Source: Mixta calida
GTDB lineage: Bacteria > Pseudomonadota > Gammaproteobacteria > Enterobacterales > Enterobacteriaceae
DNA: 64,000 nucleotides
Direction of reading: 5' to 3'
Assembly (NCBI RefSeq): GCF_002953215.1
Contig: NZ_CP026378.1
Coordinates: forward strand, 3,702,540 to 3,766,539
A model generated the notes under the pieces. It searched no databases. It was not told the DNA's origin and saw only the letters and a program-made list of their open reading frames with translations. Positions 9,488 through 18,427 of this stretch are shown one piece after another (position 1 is the stretch's first letter; each line of letters opens with the position of its first letter). The translations under genes were made by a program, and so were the position numbers.

Positions 9488-9910
9488 CTATTTTTGCGCA
9501 GTTTCCATACCCATCAGGCCGATCTTGAGATAGCCTGCGCCGCGCAGGGCATCCATGGCGCTCATCAGCGTTTCATAATCCACCGACTTATCCGCCTGGA
9601 AGAAAATGGTGGTCTCTTTGTTGCCTTCCGTCTGCGCGTTCAGCACCTCAATCAGCTTCTCTTTCGAGACCGCTTCGTTGCCGACGTACATCTGCTTATC
9701 TTCTTTAATCGAGAGATAGACGGGCTTTTCAGGACGCGGCTGCGGCGCGCTGGTGGAGGCGGGAAGGTTGACCCGGACGTCCACCGTCGCCAGCGGCGCG
9801 GCCACCATGAAAATAATCAACAGCACCAACATTACGTCGATAAACGGCGTCACGTTGATTTCATGCATTTCGCCATTGCTGTCCAGATCGTCATTTAACC
9901 GCATCGCCAT
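9488..9910 (-). CDS. exbD: TonB-system energy-transducing protein ExbD
   Basis: 140 residues. There is a short cytoplasmic N-terminus, one membrane helix with the essential aspartate in VTPFIDVMLVLLIIF, then a periplasmic domain with a proline-rich ASTSAPQPRPEKP linker. It matches E. coli ExbD (141) throughout. It forms the proton channel with ExbB that drives TonB-dependent uptake of iron-siderophores and cobalamin. It lies five bases downstream of exbB in the same operon, so it should share the Fur-type control upstream of exbB. Confidence 0.95.
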   Translation of the reverse strand: MAMRLNDDLDSNGEMHEINVTPFIDVMLVLLIIFMVAAPLATVDVRVNLPASTSAPQPRPEKPVYLSIKEDKQMYVGNEAVSKEKLIEVLNAQTEGNKETTIFFQADKSVDYETLMSAMDALRGAGYLKIGLMGMETAQK

Positions 9911-9915
9911 AACGC

Positions 9916-10653
9916 TTAACCTACCCGCAGTTTATGTGCATTCTGTACCGGCTGCGCGCCGTTGCCGCGCGCCAGATCGAGATCGCGGCTCTGCAACAGC
10001 AGCACCTGCGCGGCCACATCGCCCAGGCTCGCTTTGTAGTTGGCGATCATGCGGGCGAAGACGTTGTAGATCACTACCGCCGGAATCGCCGCCACCAGGC
10101 CGATGGCCGTCGCCAGCAGTGCTTCCGCAATGCCGGGTGCAACGACTGCGAGGTTAGTGGTTTGGGTTTTGGCGATGCCGATAAAGCTGTTCATGATGCC
10201 CCAGACGGTGCCGAACAGGCCGATAAAGGGCGCGACGGAGCCGATGGTAGCGAGGAAGCCGTTGCCGCGACCGGCGTGACGGCTGATGGCGGCGACACGG
10301 CGCTCCAGACGGAAGCCGGTGCGCTCTTTAATGCCTTCGTTATCTTCCGAACCGGCGGAAAGCGCCAGCTCGTTCTGCGCTTCCTGCAGCAGCTGCGTCG
10401 TCAGGCTGCGCGCGTGGAAGCCGTCGCTCAGCTCCGCCGCCTGGCGCAGCGAACGCGCTTCCGCCAGCGCCTGCTGTTCCTGTTTCAGACGCCGACGTGC
10501 CGAGGACAGTTCGGTAAACTTGCCGAAGAAGATGGCCCAGGTGACGACGGACGCCAGAAGCAGTCCAATCATTACCGCTTTTACCACGATGTCCGCATGT
10601 TCAAACATGCCCCAGACGGAGAGATCCGTCTGCATCAACTCACTGGTCACCAC
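9916..10653 (-). CDS. exbB: TonB-system proton-channel protein ExbB
   Basis: 245 residues (E. coli 244) with three membrane helices and the MotA/TolQ-type segment VGLF/IGLFGTVWGIMNSFIGIA. The C-terminal run VAAQVLLLQSRDLDL is as in E. coli. The start is a GTG at 10653 with GGAG upstream; an internal in-frame ATG six codons later is the other option. It is first in the exbBD operon. In E. coli metC is the divergent neighbour; here a TRAP transporter operon occupies that place. Confidence 0.95.
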   Translation of the reverse strand: MVTSELMQTDLSVWGMFEHADIVVKAVMIGLLLASVVTWAIFFGKFTELSSARRRLKQEQQALAEARSLRQAAELSDGFHARSLTTQLLQEAQNELALSAGSEDNEGIKERTGFRLERRVAAISRHAGRGNGFLATIGSVAPFIGLFGTVWGIMNSFIGIAKTQTTNLAVVAPGIAEALLATAIGLVAAIPAVVIYNVFARMIANYKASLGDVAAQVLLLQSRDLDLARGNGAQPVQNAHKLRVG

Positions 10654-10720
10654 GCTATTTCTCCAACCTTAATGGAATTCATCAAAACAGGTCAGGATCA
10701 TACCAAAACAGAGGTGAATT

Positions 10721-10739
10721 GATAGTAGTTCTCATTACT
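10721..10739 (-). promoter_or_regulatory. Fur-box-like site upstream of exbB
   Basis: GATAGTAGTTCTCATTACT matches the 19-base Fur consensus at 12 positions by eye. It sits about 70 bases upstream of the exbB start, as expected for iron repression of exbBD. Confidence 0.6.
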
Positions 10740-10992
10740 ATTTACAAAGATTTCCCCGTCCTGCGCCGCTTATCGACAGGCAGGTAAGTAAATTGTGATC
10801 GGTTAGTTTTTAAACTGTGACGCTGCGTATAAATTTATTAAAACGTCGTTTTAATTTTGTGATGCAATTCATTCAATTTATGCGCGCTGATTTTCCGCCT
10901 GCGCAATTTATCTATAGTGAATCAGCCCTGCTGGCGCATACCTCTACCCTTCTACAACCAGTGACGGGGCATCTTTTAGGCGCAGGAGAACA
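10740..10992. other. Promoter region of the TRAP operon
   Basis: A+T-rich DNA between the exbB control site and dctP. No operator was recognised. With the Fur-like site it makes a 339-base divergent region. Confidence 0.4.
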
Positions 10993-11973
10993 ATGATGAA
11001 AGTAAAAAAACTGTTGCTGGTGTTAGCGCTGGCTTCCACCGCGCTGTTCACCGCCACCGCCGCCTCGGCTAAGGTGCTGAAGGTCGCGGAAGTCCAGCCT
11101 GCCGGTTATCCCACCGTCGTCGCGCTTGAACATATGGGAGAAAAGCTGAAGCAGGCTACCGACGGTCGGCTTGAGCTGCGCGTCTACGCTGGCGGCACGT
11201 TAGGCGATGAAGAACAGACGTTGCAGCAGGTGCAGATCGGCGCAGTCGATATGATCCGCGTTTCGCTGGCGCCGGTGTCTACTCTCGCGCCGGAAACCAG
11301 CGTGCTGACGCTGCCCTATATCTTCCGTGACGAGGCGCATATGCACAGCGTGCTGGACGGCGAGATCGGCAAAGCGATCACCGATAAGTTCGATAACGAT
11401 CCTAATACCCGCATGGTGTTTCTCGGCTGGACCGATGCGGGCGTACGCAACATGATCACCAAAAAGCCGGTGACGAAACCGGAAGATCTGAAAGGGATGA
11501 AGATTCGCGTACAGAACAGCGCCATCTCGCTGGCGACGCTGAAAGCGATGGGCGCCAACCCGGTGGCGATGGGCGTCAGCGAAGTGTTCAGCGCCATGCA
11601 GACCGGCGTCGTGGACGGCACAGAGAACAACCCGCCAACCTTTGTCGCCCATAACTATATGCCGGTGGCGAAGTATTACACCCTGACCGGCCACTTTATC
11701 CAGCCGGAGATGATCCTCTTCTCCAAACGTTCCTGGGATAAGCTTTCCGCCGAGGATCAGGCTTTGCTGCGCAAGTTGGGCAAAGAGGCACAGGAAGATG
11801 AGCGCAAGCTGTGGGCCGAATATAATCAGCAGTCGCTGGATAAAATGAAAGCCGGCGGCGTGACCTTCCAACAGATCGATCGCGACTACTTTGTCAAAGC
11901 CACCCAGCCGGTGCGCGATCAATACGGCAAGAACTATCAGGATCTGATGCAGCAAATCGCTGCGGTGAAATAA
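10993..11973 (+). CDS. TRAP transporter substrate-binding protein, DctP family
   Basis: 326 residues with a cleavable signal peptide (LLLVLALASTALFTATAASA, cut after ASA) and a DctP fold. The binding-site arginine region is visible as DLKGMKIRVQNS, and the family signature as GVSEVFSAMQTGVVDGTENN. It delivers a ligand, usually an organic acid such as a uronate or dicarboxylate, to the DctQM permease. The ligand cannot be told from the sequence. AGGAGA precedes two adjacent ATGs (10993 and 10996); either could be used. A hairpin follows the gene before dctQ. Confidence 0.88.
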   Translation: MMKVKKLLLVLALASTALFTATAASAKVLKVAEVQPAGYPTVVALEHMGEKLKQATDGRLELRVYAGGTLGDEEQTLQQVQIGAVDMIRVSLAPVSTLAPETSVLTLPYIFRDEAHMHSVLDGEIGKAITDKFDNDPNTRMVFLGWTDAGVRNMITKKPVTKPEDLKGMKIRVQNSAISLATLKAMGANPVAMGVSEVFSAMQTGVVDGTENNPPTFVAHNYMPVAKYYTLTGHFIQPEMILFSKRSWDKLSAEDQALLRKLGKEAQEDERKLWAEYNQQSLDKMKAGGVTFQQIDRDYFVKATQPVRDQYGKNYQDLMQQIAAVK

Positions 11974-11982
11974 CCTTTTCCC

Positions 11983-12004
11983 GCGCCGCGTCCTCTCGCG
12001 GCGC
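11983..12004 (+). promoter_or_regulatory. Intercistronic hairpin between dctP and dctQ
   Basis: A perfect stem GCGCCGCG/CGCGGCGC with a six-base loop and no T run. It probably stabilises or partly attenuates the mRNA so that the binding protein is made in excess. Confidence 0.5.
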
Positions 12005-12024
12005 CGTTAACCAGGTAAAAAATC

Positions 12025-12531
12025 ATGTCTGCCTATTCACGTCTGATGGATGCGGTCTATCTGCTCTGCATGACGATCGCCGCGATTGCGCTGTTGCTGA
12101 TGGTCGCGGTGATCCCTGTCGGCATTTTTGCCCGCTATGTGCTTAACGATGCGCTCTCCTGGCCGGAGCCGGTTGCTATCGTCTGTATGATCATTTTCAC
12201 CTTTATCGGCGCACCGGTCGGCTTTCGCGCCGGCACCCACATCTGCGTATCGATGGTTACCGATCGCCTGTCGCCGCGCGGGCAAAAAATCGCCGCGATT
12301 GCCAGCGATCTGCTGATGCTGGCGGCGTGCGTGATTATCTTCCAGGCGAGCTACGCGCTGTGCGAGGCGATGTGGCTTCAGCCGCAGGCGTCACTGCCGG
12401 CGGTGACCTTTGGTCAGATGTATTTGCCTATTCCGGTCGGCGCGCTGCTGACGATCCTGTTCGTGATTGAGCGCCTGCTGTGCGGCGATCAGTCTGCACG
12501 CCCGCTGGTCAGCCTCGGTGGCACCCACTGA
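12025..12531 (+). CDS. TRAP transporter small permease, DctQ family
   Basis: 168 residues with four predicted membrane helices and the DctQ pattern LMVAVIPVGIFARYVLNDALSW. GAPVGFRAGTHICV and a conserved Leu/Pro-rich C-terminal helix follow. It is the small membrane component that pairs with DctM. A GGTAA lies upstream of the ATG. The stop is 10 bases before the dctM start, so the two are translationally close. Confidence 0.87.
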   Translation: MSAYSRLMDAVYLLCMTIAAIALLLMVAVIPVGIFARYVLNDALSWPEPVAIVCMIIFTFIGAPVGFRAGTHICVSMVTDRLSPRGQKIAAIASDLLMLAACVIIFQASYALCEAMWLQPQASLPAVTFGQMYLPIPVGALLTILFVIERLLCGDQSARPLVSLGGTH

Positions 12532-12541
12532 TTCGGAGCTT

Positions 12542-13831
12542 ATGATGGACGCACTGATCTTAGTAGGCAGTATGATGGTTCTGTTGCTGATCGGCTTTCC
12601 GGTGGCTTTCGCCGTGGGCCTGAGCGCTTTTATCGGCGCCTGGTGGATCGATCTGCCGTTGGAAGCGGTGGTGATTCAAATCACTAACGGGGTAAATAAG
12701 TTTTCGCTGTTGACCATTCCCTTCTTTATTCTCGCGGGCGCAATTATGGCCGAAGGCGGCATCGCCCGACGGCTGGTCAATTTCGCCTATATCTTCGTCG
12801 GCTTTATTCGCGGCGGCCTGTCGCTGGTGAATATCGTCGCCTCGACTTTTTTCGGCGCCATCTCCGGCTCGTCGGTGGCGGATACCGCCTCTATCGGCTC
12901 GGTGATGATCCCGCAAATGGAGGAGAAAGGCTATCCGCGCGATTTCGCCGCCGCCGTCACCGCCAGCGGATCGGTGCAGGCGGTGCTGACGCCGCCCAGC
13001 CATAACTCGGTAATCTATTCGCTGGCCACCGGCGGCGTGGTGACGATTTCATCGCTGTTCGTCGCCGGTATTTTCCCCGGCCTGCTGCTTGGCCTCTGCC
13101 TGATGGTGATGTGTCTCGGCTTTGCGCGCAAACGCGGTTATCCGCGCGGCGAACGCATCCCCTTTCAGCAGGCGCTGAAGATCTTTTTCGACGCCTTCTG
13201 GGGGCTGTTCACCGTGGTGATTATCCTCGGCGGCATTCTCTCCGGTATTTTCACCGCCTCGGAATCGGCGGCGATCGCCTGTCTGTGGGCCTTCTTCGTC
13301 ACCATGTTTATCTACCGCGACTTTAAGTGGAACCAGCTGCATATCCTGCTGTTTCGCACCATCAAGACCGTCACCATTGTGATGGTGCTGATCGCCTTCG
13401 CCTCCGGTTTCGGCGCGGTGATGACCTTTATGCAGCTGCCGCAGCTGATTACCGAGTTTTTCACCAGCGTGTCGGATAACAAGTATGTGATTCTGATGTG
13501 CATCAACGTCCTGCTGCTGGTGATCGGCACGCTGATGGATATGGCGCCGATTATCCTGATCCTGACGCCGGTGCTGTTGCCGGTCACCAATGCGCTGGGG
13601 GTCGATCCGGTGCATTTCGGCATGATCATGATGATCAACCTCGGCATCGGCCTGATTACGCCGCCGGTGGGATCGGTGCTGTTTGTCGCCAGCGCGGTGG
13701 GCAAACAGAAGATCGAACAGGTGGTGAAGGCGATGCTGCCGTTCTACTGTCTGCTGTTTGTGGTGCTGATGATGATTACCTATATACCAGCCATCTCTCT
13801 ATGGCTGCCGCGCATGATGGGCGTCATGTAG
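12542..13831 (+). CDS. TRAP transporter large permease, DctM family
   Basis: 429 residues with about 12 hydrophobic segments. It carries DctM signatures such as FFGAISGSSVADTASIGSVM, the PPSHNSVIYS segment and NLGIGLITPPVGSVLFVA. It is the sodium-coupled transport subunit. A frame open further upstream (12467) overlaps dctQ and has no ribosome-binding site; the ATG at 12542 has GGAG. There is an ATGATG doublet, so 12545 is possible. It is last in the dctPQM operon, with a hairpin after it. Confidence 0.88.
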   Translation: MMDALILVGSMMVLLLIGFPVAFAVGLSAFIGAWWIDLPLEAVVIQITNGVNKFSLLTIPFFILAGAIMAEGGIARRLVNFAYIFVGFIRGGLSLVNIVASTFFGAISGSSVADTASIGSVMIPQMEEKGYPRDFAAAVTASGSVQAVLTPPSHNSVIYSLATGGVVTISSLFVAGIFPGLLLGLCLMVMCLGFARKRGYPRGERIPFQQALKIFFDAFWGLFTVVIILGGILSGIFTASESAAIACLWAFFVTMFIYRDFKWNQLHILLFRTIKTVTIVMVLIAFASGFGAVMTFMQLPQLITEFFTSVSDNKYVILMCINVLLLVIGTLMDMAPIILILTPVLLPVTNALGVDPVHFGMIMMINLGIGLITPPVGSVLFVASAVGKQKIEQVVKAMLPFYCLLFVVLMMITYIPAISLWLPRMMGVM

Positions 13832-13836
13832 CCTCG

Positions 13837-13871
13837 GCGACGACGGCGGCTATGCGCGCCTCCGTCGTCGC
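13837..13871 (+). terminator. Possible terminator after dctM
   Basis: The stem GCGACGACGG/CCGTCGTCGC has a 15-base loop and is followed by only a weak T tract. Confidence 0.45.
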
Positions 13872-13971
13872 TTCCCCGCCACTGTCTGATAGTGACAAAA
13901 CGGTCTCAACCCCCGCCGGTTAAACGTGGTAAGTTAGAGCATCACTACGGGTTAGCAGGACCGCTTGCAGC

Positions 13972-15165
13972 ATGTCGAAAAAGAATATTGAAACCACACT
14001 CATCGCCGCCGGAAGAACCAAACGTTACACGCAGGGCGCCGTCAACAGCGTGATCCAGCGCGCCTCCTCCCTGGTTTTTGATACCGTCGCCGATAAGAAA
14101 CGCGCCACCGCAGGCCGGGCGCAGGGCGAGCTTTTCTACGGCCGCCGCGGCACCCTGACCCACTTTTCACTACAGGACGCGATGTGCGAGCTGGAAGGCG
14201 GCGCGGGCTGCGCGCTCTATCCGTGCGGCGCGGCAGCGGTGTCCAACGCGATTCTGGCGTTTGTCGAAGCGGGCGACGAGGTGCTGATGGCCGGTTCGGT
14301 CTATGAGCCGACCCAGGATTTCTGCAATAAAATCCTCAGCAAGCTTAACGTCTCCACGCGCTATTTCGATCACACTCTCGGCGCGCAGATCGCCGATCTG
14401 GTGCGACCCAATACCAAAGTGGTGTTTCTCGAATCTCCCGCCTCGATCACGATGGAGGTACAGGATGTGCCGGCGATCGTGCAGGCGGTGCGCAGTAAGG
14501 CGCCTGACGCCATTATTATGTTGGACAATACCTGGGCCGCAGGCGTGCTGTTCCGCCCGCTGGATCACGGCGTGGATATTTCGATCCAGGCTGGCACCAA
14601 ATATCTGGTAGGCCATTCCGATGCAATGATCGGCACCGCGGTGAGCAACGCGCGCTGCTGGGAACAGCTGCGTGAAAACTCCTATCTGATGGGGCAGATG
14701 GTGGACGCCGATACCGCCTACGTCACCAGCCGCGGCCTGCGTACGCTGGCGGTGCGTCTGCGTCAGCATGAAGAGAGCGCGCTGGCGGTGGCGAACTGGC
14801 TGGCGCAGCGTCCTGAGGTCGCGCGCGTCAATCATCCGGCGCTGGCGCAGTGTCCGGGCCATGAGGCGTGGCGACGCGATTTCAGCGGCAGCAGCGGACT
14901 CTTTTCCTTTGTGCTGGAACAAAAACTGAGCGATGAAAAGCTGGCACACTTTCTCGACGGCTTCCACCATTTCAGCATGGCCTACTCGTGGGGCGGCTTT
15001 GAATCGTTAATTCTGGCAAATCAGCCGGAGGAGCTGGCGGCGATCCGTCCGGTCAATGGCGTGGATTTTAGCGGCACGCTGGTGCGTCTGCATATTGGCC
15101 TGGAGCATGTCGACGATCTGATTGCCGACCTGGCCGCCGGTTTTGCGCGCATTGCTCAGGCATAA
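13972..15165 (+). CDS. metC: Cystathionine beta-lyase MetC
   Basis: 397 residues (E. coli 395), a Cys/Met-metabolism PLP enzyme. The PLP lysine is in [14 protein letters not shown] (about residue 211), and the active-site region [13 protein letters not shown] and the C-terminal [14 protein letters not shown] are present. It cleaves cystathionine to homocysteine, pyruvate and ammonia in methionine synthesis. The ATG at 13972 is preceded by a GCAGGA-type site. No clear MetJ box array was seen upstream. It is followed by yghB as in E. coli, but on its other side the TRAP genes replace exbB. Confidence 0.95.
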   Translation: MSKKNIETTLIAAGRTKRYTQGAVNSVIQRASSLVFDTVADKKRATAGRAQGELFYGRRGTLTHFSLQDAMCELEGGAGCALYPCGAAAVSNAILAFVEAGDEVLMAGSVYEPTQDFCNKILSKLNVSTRYFDHTLGAQIADLVRPNTKVVFLESPASITMEVQDVPAIVQAVRSKAPDAIIMLDNTWAAGVLFRPLDHGVDISIQAGTKYLVGHSDAMIGTAVSNARCWEQLRENSYLMGQMVDADTAYVTSRGLRTLAVRLRQHEESALAVANWLAQRPEVARVNHPALAQCPGHEAWRRDFSGSSGLFSFVLEQKLSDEKLAHFLDGFHHFSMAYSWGGFESLILANQPEELAAIRPVNGVDFSGTLVRLHIGLEHVDDLIADLAAGFARIAQA

Positions 15166-15290
15166 GCGGCGTAAAGCACGCTAATCTTAAACAAAAGCTT
15201 AACCGGTCGTCCTCTACGCTCGCCTCGACGGGAAGGGGACGGCCATTTGCAGTTACACTTAAACGATGACCACAGTCAACGAGGAAACAG

Positions 15291-15950
15291 ATGGGTGTGA
15301 TACATGAGATTGTTCAGGCGCTATGGCATCAGGATTTTGCCGCGCTGGCCAATCCAGACGTGGTTTGGATCGTTTATGGCATTATGTTTATTACGCTGTT
15401 CCTGGAGAACGGTCTGCTGCCCGCCTCTTTTCTGCCGGGAGACAGCCTGCTGCTGCTGGCGGGCGCGATGATCGCCAAAGGGGTGATGGATTTTATCCCG
15501 ACGATAGTGATTCTCACCGCCGCCGCCAGCCTGGGCTGCTGGCTGAGCTATTTACAGGGGCGCTGGCTCGGCAATACGCGGCTGGTGAAGAGCTGGCTAA
15601 TGCACCTGCCTGCGCAGTATCACCAGCGCGCCTGGCATCTGTTCAACCGTCACGGCCTGATGGCGCTGCTGGTGGGCCGTTTTCTGGCGTTCGTGCGCAC
15701 GCTGCTGCCGACCATGGCGGGCATTTCCGGTCTGCAAAATGGCCGCTTCCAGCTGTTTAACTGGCTGAGCGGCCTGCTGTGGGTAACGATCGTGATCGCC
15801 TTCGGCTACGGCATTAGCCAGGTACCTTTCATTAAGCGTCATGAAGATCAGGTAATGGCGATTTTGATTATTCTGCCGGTCGCCCTGCTGTTCCTTGGCC
15901 TTGCCGGCAGCGTTGCGCTGATCTGGAAAAAGCGCCGTCAGCGCGCCTGA
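15291..15950 (+). CDS. yghB: DedA-family membrane protein YghB
   Basis: 219 residues, the same length as E. coli YghB. The DedA pattern is clear: [19 protein letters not shown], then [13 protein letters not shown], and the motif [19 protein letters not shown]. There are about five hydrophobic segments. The family flips lipid carriers or phospholipids and is needed for normal division and envelope homeostasis. GAGGAAAC lies upstream of the ATG. It is convergent with yqhC. Confidence 0.93.
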   Translation: MGVIHEIVQALWHQDFAALANPDVVWIVYGIMFITLFLENGLLPASFLPGDSLLLLAGAMIAKGVMDFIPTIVILTAAASLGCWLSYLQGRWLGNTRLVKSWLMHLPAQYHQRAWHLFNRHGLMALLVGRFLAFVRTLLPTMAGISGLQNGRFQLFNWLSGLLWVTIVIAFGYGISQVPFIKRHEDQVMAILIILPVALLFLGLAGSVALIWKKRRQRA

Positions 15951-15955
15951 GCCGC

Positions 15956-15990
15956 ATGCGGCTGGCGGGAACTTATCCCGCCAGCCGCAT
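15956..15990. terminator. Long palindrome at the yghB/yqhC convergent end
   Basis: A perfect 15-base stem (ATGCGGCTGGCGGGA and its complement) around ACTTA. It overlaps the last codons of yqhC. It lacks a T run, so it may work as a bidirectional mRNA 3' end rather than a classic terminator. Confidence 0.55.
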
Positions 15991-16866
15991 ACGGGTCATC
16001 TCCTCTCCCGGCGTTACGCCGAAATAACGTTTAAACTCGCGCGAAAACTGCGAAGCGCTTTCATACCCCACCCGCATCGCCGCCGTGCTGGCCTTTAAGC
16101 CTTCCTGAAGCATCATGGTGCGCGCCTGGTGCAGCCGGTAGCTTTTCAGGTATTGCAGCGGCGAGGTGCTGGTGACCGCCTTGAAGTTATGATGAAACGC
16201 TGAGACGCTCATGTTGACTTCCGCCGCCAGCAACTCGACGCTGAGGTTATCGGTAAAGCTGGTTTCGATGCGCCGCAGCGCGCGCGCGATCTGGCTGAAC
16301 TGAGTATGGCGGCTGACCAGCGAGAGCAGCGCGCCGCCGCACGGTCCGGTGAGGACGTAATAGAGTATTTCACGCACGATTTGCGGGCCGAGCACGCGCG
16401 CGTCGCGGTTTTTCTGCATGACATCGAGCAACCGCTCCGTCGCGCAGAGCAGTTCGCCGGAGAGAAAGGCGGAGTGGATGCCCTGATTAAGCGGCCTGGT
16501 CTGGAAGCTGTCGTCGTTGTTCAGTTCGATCAGCAGATCCTGCAGTTTCGGGATATCGACATGCAGCATGATGCCCGCCAGCGGCTGTTCCGGCGTGGCG
16601 AAGGTTTCGCACTCAAACGGCAGCGGCACGGTGAGCATCAGGTATTTGCTGGCGTCGTAGTTGAAGGTGGTCGATCCGATGTAGCCGACTTTTTTGCCCT
16701 GAAAGAGGATGACGATGCCGGGCCGGTACATAACCGGCGTGCGTCCGCACAGGCTGTCGGCATAAAGCAGCTGTACTTCCGGCAGTTCAGGCAAGGCGGC
16801 GCGCCCGCTCTGACGCAGCTGAATCACTTTTTGCGCCAGGGCGGCGCAGATAGTTTCCCGCTCCAT
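15973..16866 (-). CDS. yqhC: AraC-family regulator YqhC
   Basis: 297 residues. It has an N-terminal AraC type-N domain ([33 protein letters not shown]) and two C-terminal helix-turn-helix units (about 195-290) with [22 protein letters not shown] and [20 protein letters not shown]. The frame is open to 16995, but the ATG at 16866 fits the E. coli N-terminus best. Its ribosome-binding site is weak. In E. coli YqhC senses aldehydes and activates yqhD-dkgA. Here dkgA is the divergent neighbour and yqhD is absent, so dkgA is the probable target. Confidence 0.9.
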   Translation of the reverse strand: MERETICAALAQKVIQLRQSGRAALPELPEVQLLYADSLCGRTPVMYRPGIVILFQGKKVGYIGSTTFNYDASKYLMLTVPLPFECETFATPEQPLAGIMLHVDIPKLQDLLIELNNDDSFQTRPLNQGIHSAFLSGELLCATERLLDVMQKNRDARVLGPQIVREILYYVLTGPCGGALLSLVSRHTQFSQIARALRRIETSFTDNLSVELLAAEVNMSVSAFHHNFKAVTSTSPLQYLKSYRLHQARTMMLQEGLKASTAAMRVGYESASQFSREFKRYFGVTPGEEMTRMRLAG

Positions 16867-17079
16867 GATGTTAACTCTCGGTGATGAACTCATCGGCAGT
16901 TTGCCCGCTGCTGGGAAATTTCTCCAGCCGTCAGCAGGATTAGGCAAGATTCCCGTAGAAATAAGCATTGAGCCTTTCCTGCTGCTTTCTGACAATGGGG
17001 TTTAGACGGCGCCGCCGCAAAAGGATATCTCGACTAGACTTAAGCGTTATCGGGTCCAACTAACCAGTAAGGAGAAGTT

Positions 17080-17904
17080 ATGGCAGACCAACCGATTATC
17101 AAACTGCGTGACGGCAATATGATGCCGCAGCTGGGGCTGGGCGTTTGGCAGGCGACGATTGAAGAGGCGCGTAATGCCGCGCTGAAGGCGCTGGAGGTAG
17201 GTTATCGTTCTATCGATACCGCCGCGATTTACAAAAATGAGGAAGGCATCGGCCAGGCGCTGCAGCAGACGGATGTCGCACGCGACGATATTTTCGTGAC
17301 GACTAAGCTGTGGAATGAGGATCAGCTGAACTGGCAGCAGGCGATGGAGAGCAGTTTGCAGAAGCTGCAACTGGAATATGTGGATCTCTATTTGATGCAC
17401 TGGCCTTGCCCGGAGAAGGATAATTATGTTGAAGCCTGGAAAGGGATGATCGAGCTACAACAGCAGGGGCTGGCGAAGAGCATCGGCGTCTGTAATTTTC
17501 AGGAGAAGCATCTGAAGCGGCTGATTGACGAGACGGGCGTGACGCCGGTGATCAATCAGGTGGAGCTGCATCCGATGTTGCAGCAGCGCGAGCTGCATGC
17601 CTGGAACGCGATGCACCAGATTCAGACGGAGTCCTGGAGCCCGCTGGCGCAGGGCGGCAAGGGCGTGTTCGATCAGGATGTGATTAAGCAGCTGGCGAAG
17701 AAGTATGGCAAGACGCCGGCGCAGGTGGTGATTCGCTGGCATCTGGATTGCGGTCTGGTGGTGATTCCAAAGTCGGTAACGCCGTCGCGCATTGAAGAAA
17801 ACTTTAAGGTGTTTGATTTCCGGCTGGAGAAAGCGGAGATCAGCGAGATTGCTAAGATGGACAGCGGCACGCGTCTGGGCCCGCACCCGGATGAGCTGAA
17901 CTAA
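17080..17904 (+). CDS. dkgA: Aldo-keto reductase DkgA (2,5-diketo-D-gluconate / methylglyoxal reductase)
   Basis: 274 residues. The AKR tetrad is visible: D46 and Y51 in SIDTAAIYKNEE, K76 in TTKLW, and the His in LYLMHW. The NADPH-binding VIPKSVTPSRIEEN is near the C-terminus. It matches E. coli DkgA (YqhE) throughout. It reduces aldehydes and keto sugars with NADPH. AAGGAG precedes the ATG. It is divergent from yqhC, its probable activator, and is followed by a repeat-rich spacer. Confidence 0.93.
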   Translation: MADQPIIKLRDGNMMPQLGLGVWQATIEEARNAALKALEVGYRSIDTAAIYKNEEGIGQALQQTDVARDDIFVTTKLWNEDQLNWQQAMESSLQKLQLEYVDLYLMHWPCPEKDNYVEAWKGMIELQQQGLAKSIGVCNFQEKHLKRLIDETGVTPVINQVELHPMLQQRELHAWNAMHQIQTESWSPLAQGGKGVFDQDVIKQLAKKYGKTPAQVVIRWHLDCGLVVIPKSVTPSRIEENFKVFDFRLEKAEISEIAKMDSGTRLGPHPDELN

Positions 17905-17997
17905 GATTTTCAGGCGGACTGTCGCGGCGGATTAAACGCAGCTATAAGTCCGGTGGAATTCGCGGAGAAGCCGTTGGCTTTTTAGCGTCGGCGATGG

Positions 17998-18125
17998 TCA
18001 AACGTCACTGCACGTTCCGTGAATGCCCGATAAAACGCGTCGTTGATGATCAAACGTCGTTGCACGTTCCGTGAATGTCCGATAAGACGCGTCGTTGATG
18101 ATCAAACGTCGCTGTCATGTCCGTG
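17998..18125. repeat. 52-base direct tandem repeat, about 2.5 copies
   Basis: Copies start at 17998, 18050 and 18102. Each begins TCAAACGTC and contains CACGTTCCGTGAATG and GCGTCGTTGATGA. The first two differ at only a few bases; the third is cut short after about 24 bases and diverged. Confidence 0.9.
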
Positions 18126-18130
18126 GGTAT

Positions 18131-18237
18131 GCGGGGAGGCCGGACCGATCGTAAAGACGCAAATTCGTCATCCCTGACTGCTCGGCCCGCGCCATCCCTG
18201 GCGCGGGACGCTTTACTCCTCTGCCCGGCCTCCCCGC
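18131..18237. repeat. 107-base nested inverted repeat (foldback element)
   Basis: Outer arms are GCGGGGAGGCCGG (18131-18143) and CCGGCCTCCCCGC (18225-18237). The middle arms are GTAAAG/CTTTAC. The inner hairpin is CCCGCGCCA-TCCC-TGGCGCGGG (18186-18207). The layout resembles a multicopy intergenic palindromic element or a MITE-like remnant. Copy number elsewhere in the genome cannot be seen. Confidence 0.75.
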
Positions 18238-18379
18238 TCTCTGGCATCGAGATCGCTTTAAAACCCTTTGGTTCGTGCCAGCTTTCTGGCTTTTGCTTCG
18301 TGGCGACGTTCTGGCTCTGGAATCGCTTTGAATTGGAGTCTGAGGCGGTGGGAAGCGTTTTACACACTTTTGACGAATC

Positions 18380-18415
18380 ACAGGGGAACGCCGTCGGTCT
18401 GCGCGATTCCCCTGT
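18380..18415. terminator. Hairpin downstream of ftsP
   Basis: The stem ACAGGGGAA/TTCCCCTGT has an 18-base loop. A second hairpin CAGGGCG/CGCCCTG (18421-18439) spans the ftsP stop. Neither has a strong T run. Confidence 0.4.
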
Positions 18416-18427
18416 TCAGACAGGGCG

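Larger units (their letters stand above)
17905..18427. other. 523-base repeat-rich spacer between dkgA and ftsP
   Basis: It contains a 52-base tandem repeat, a large nested inverted repeat and a terminator-like hairpin, listed separately. Frames of about 90-105 codons cross it on both strands, but they lie within the repeats, have low-complexity Arg/Ser-rich translations and lack ribosome-binding sites, so none is called. Confidence 0.6.
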
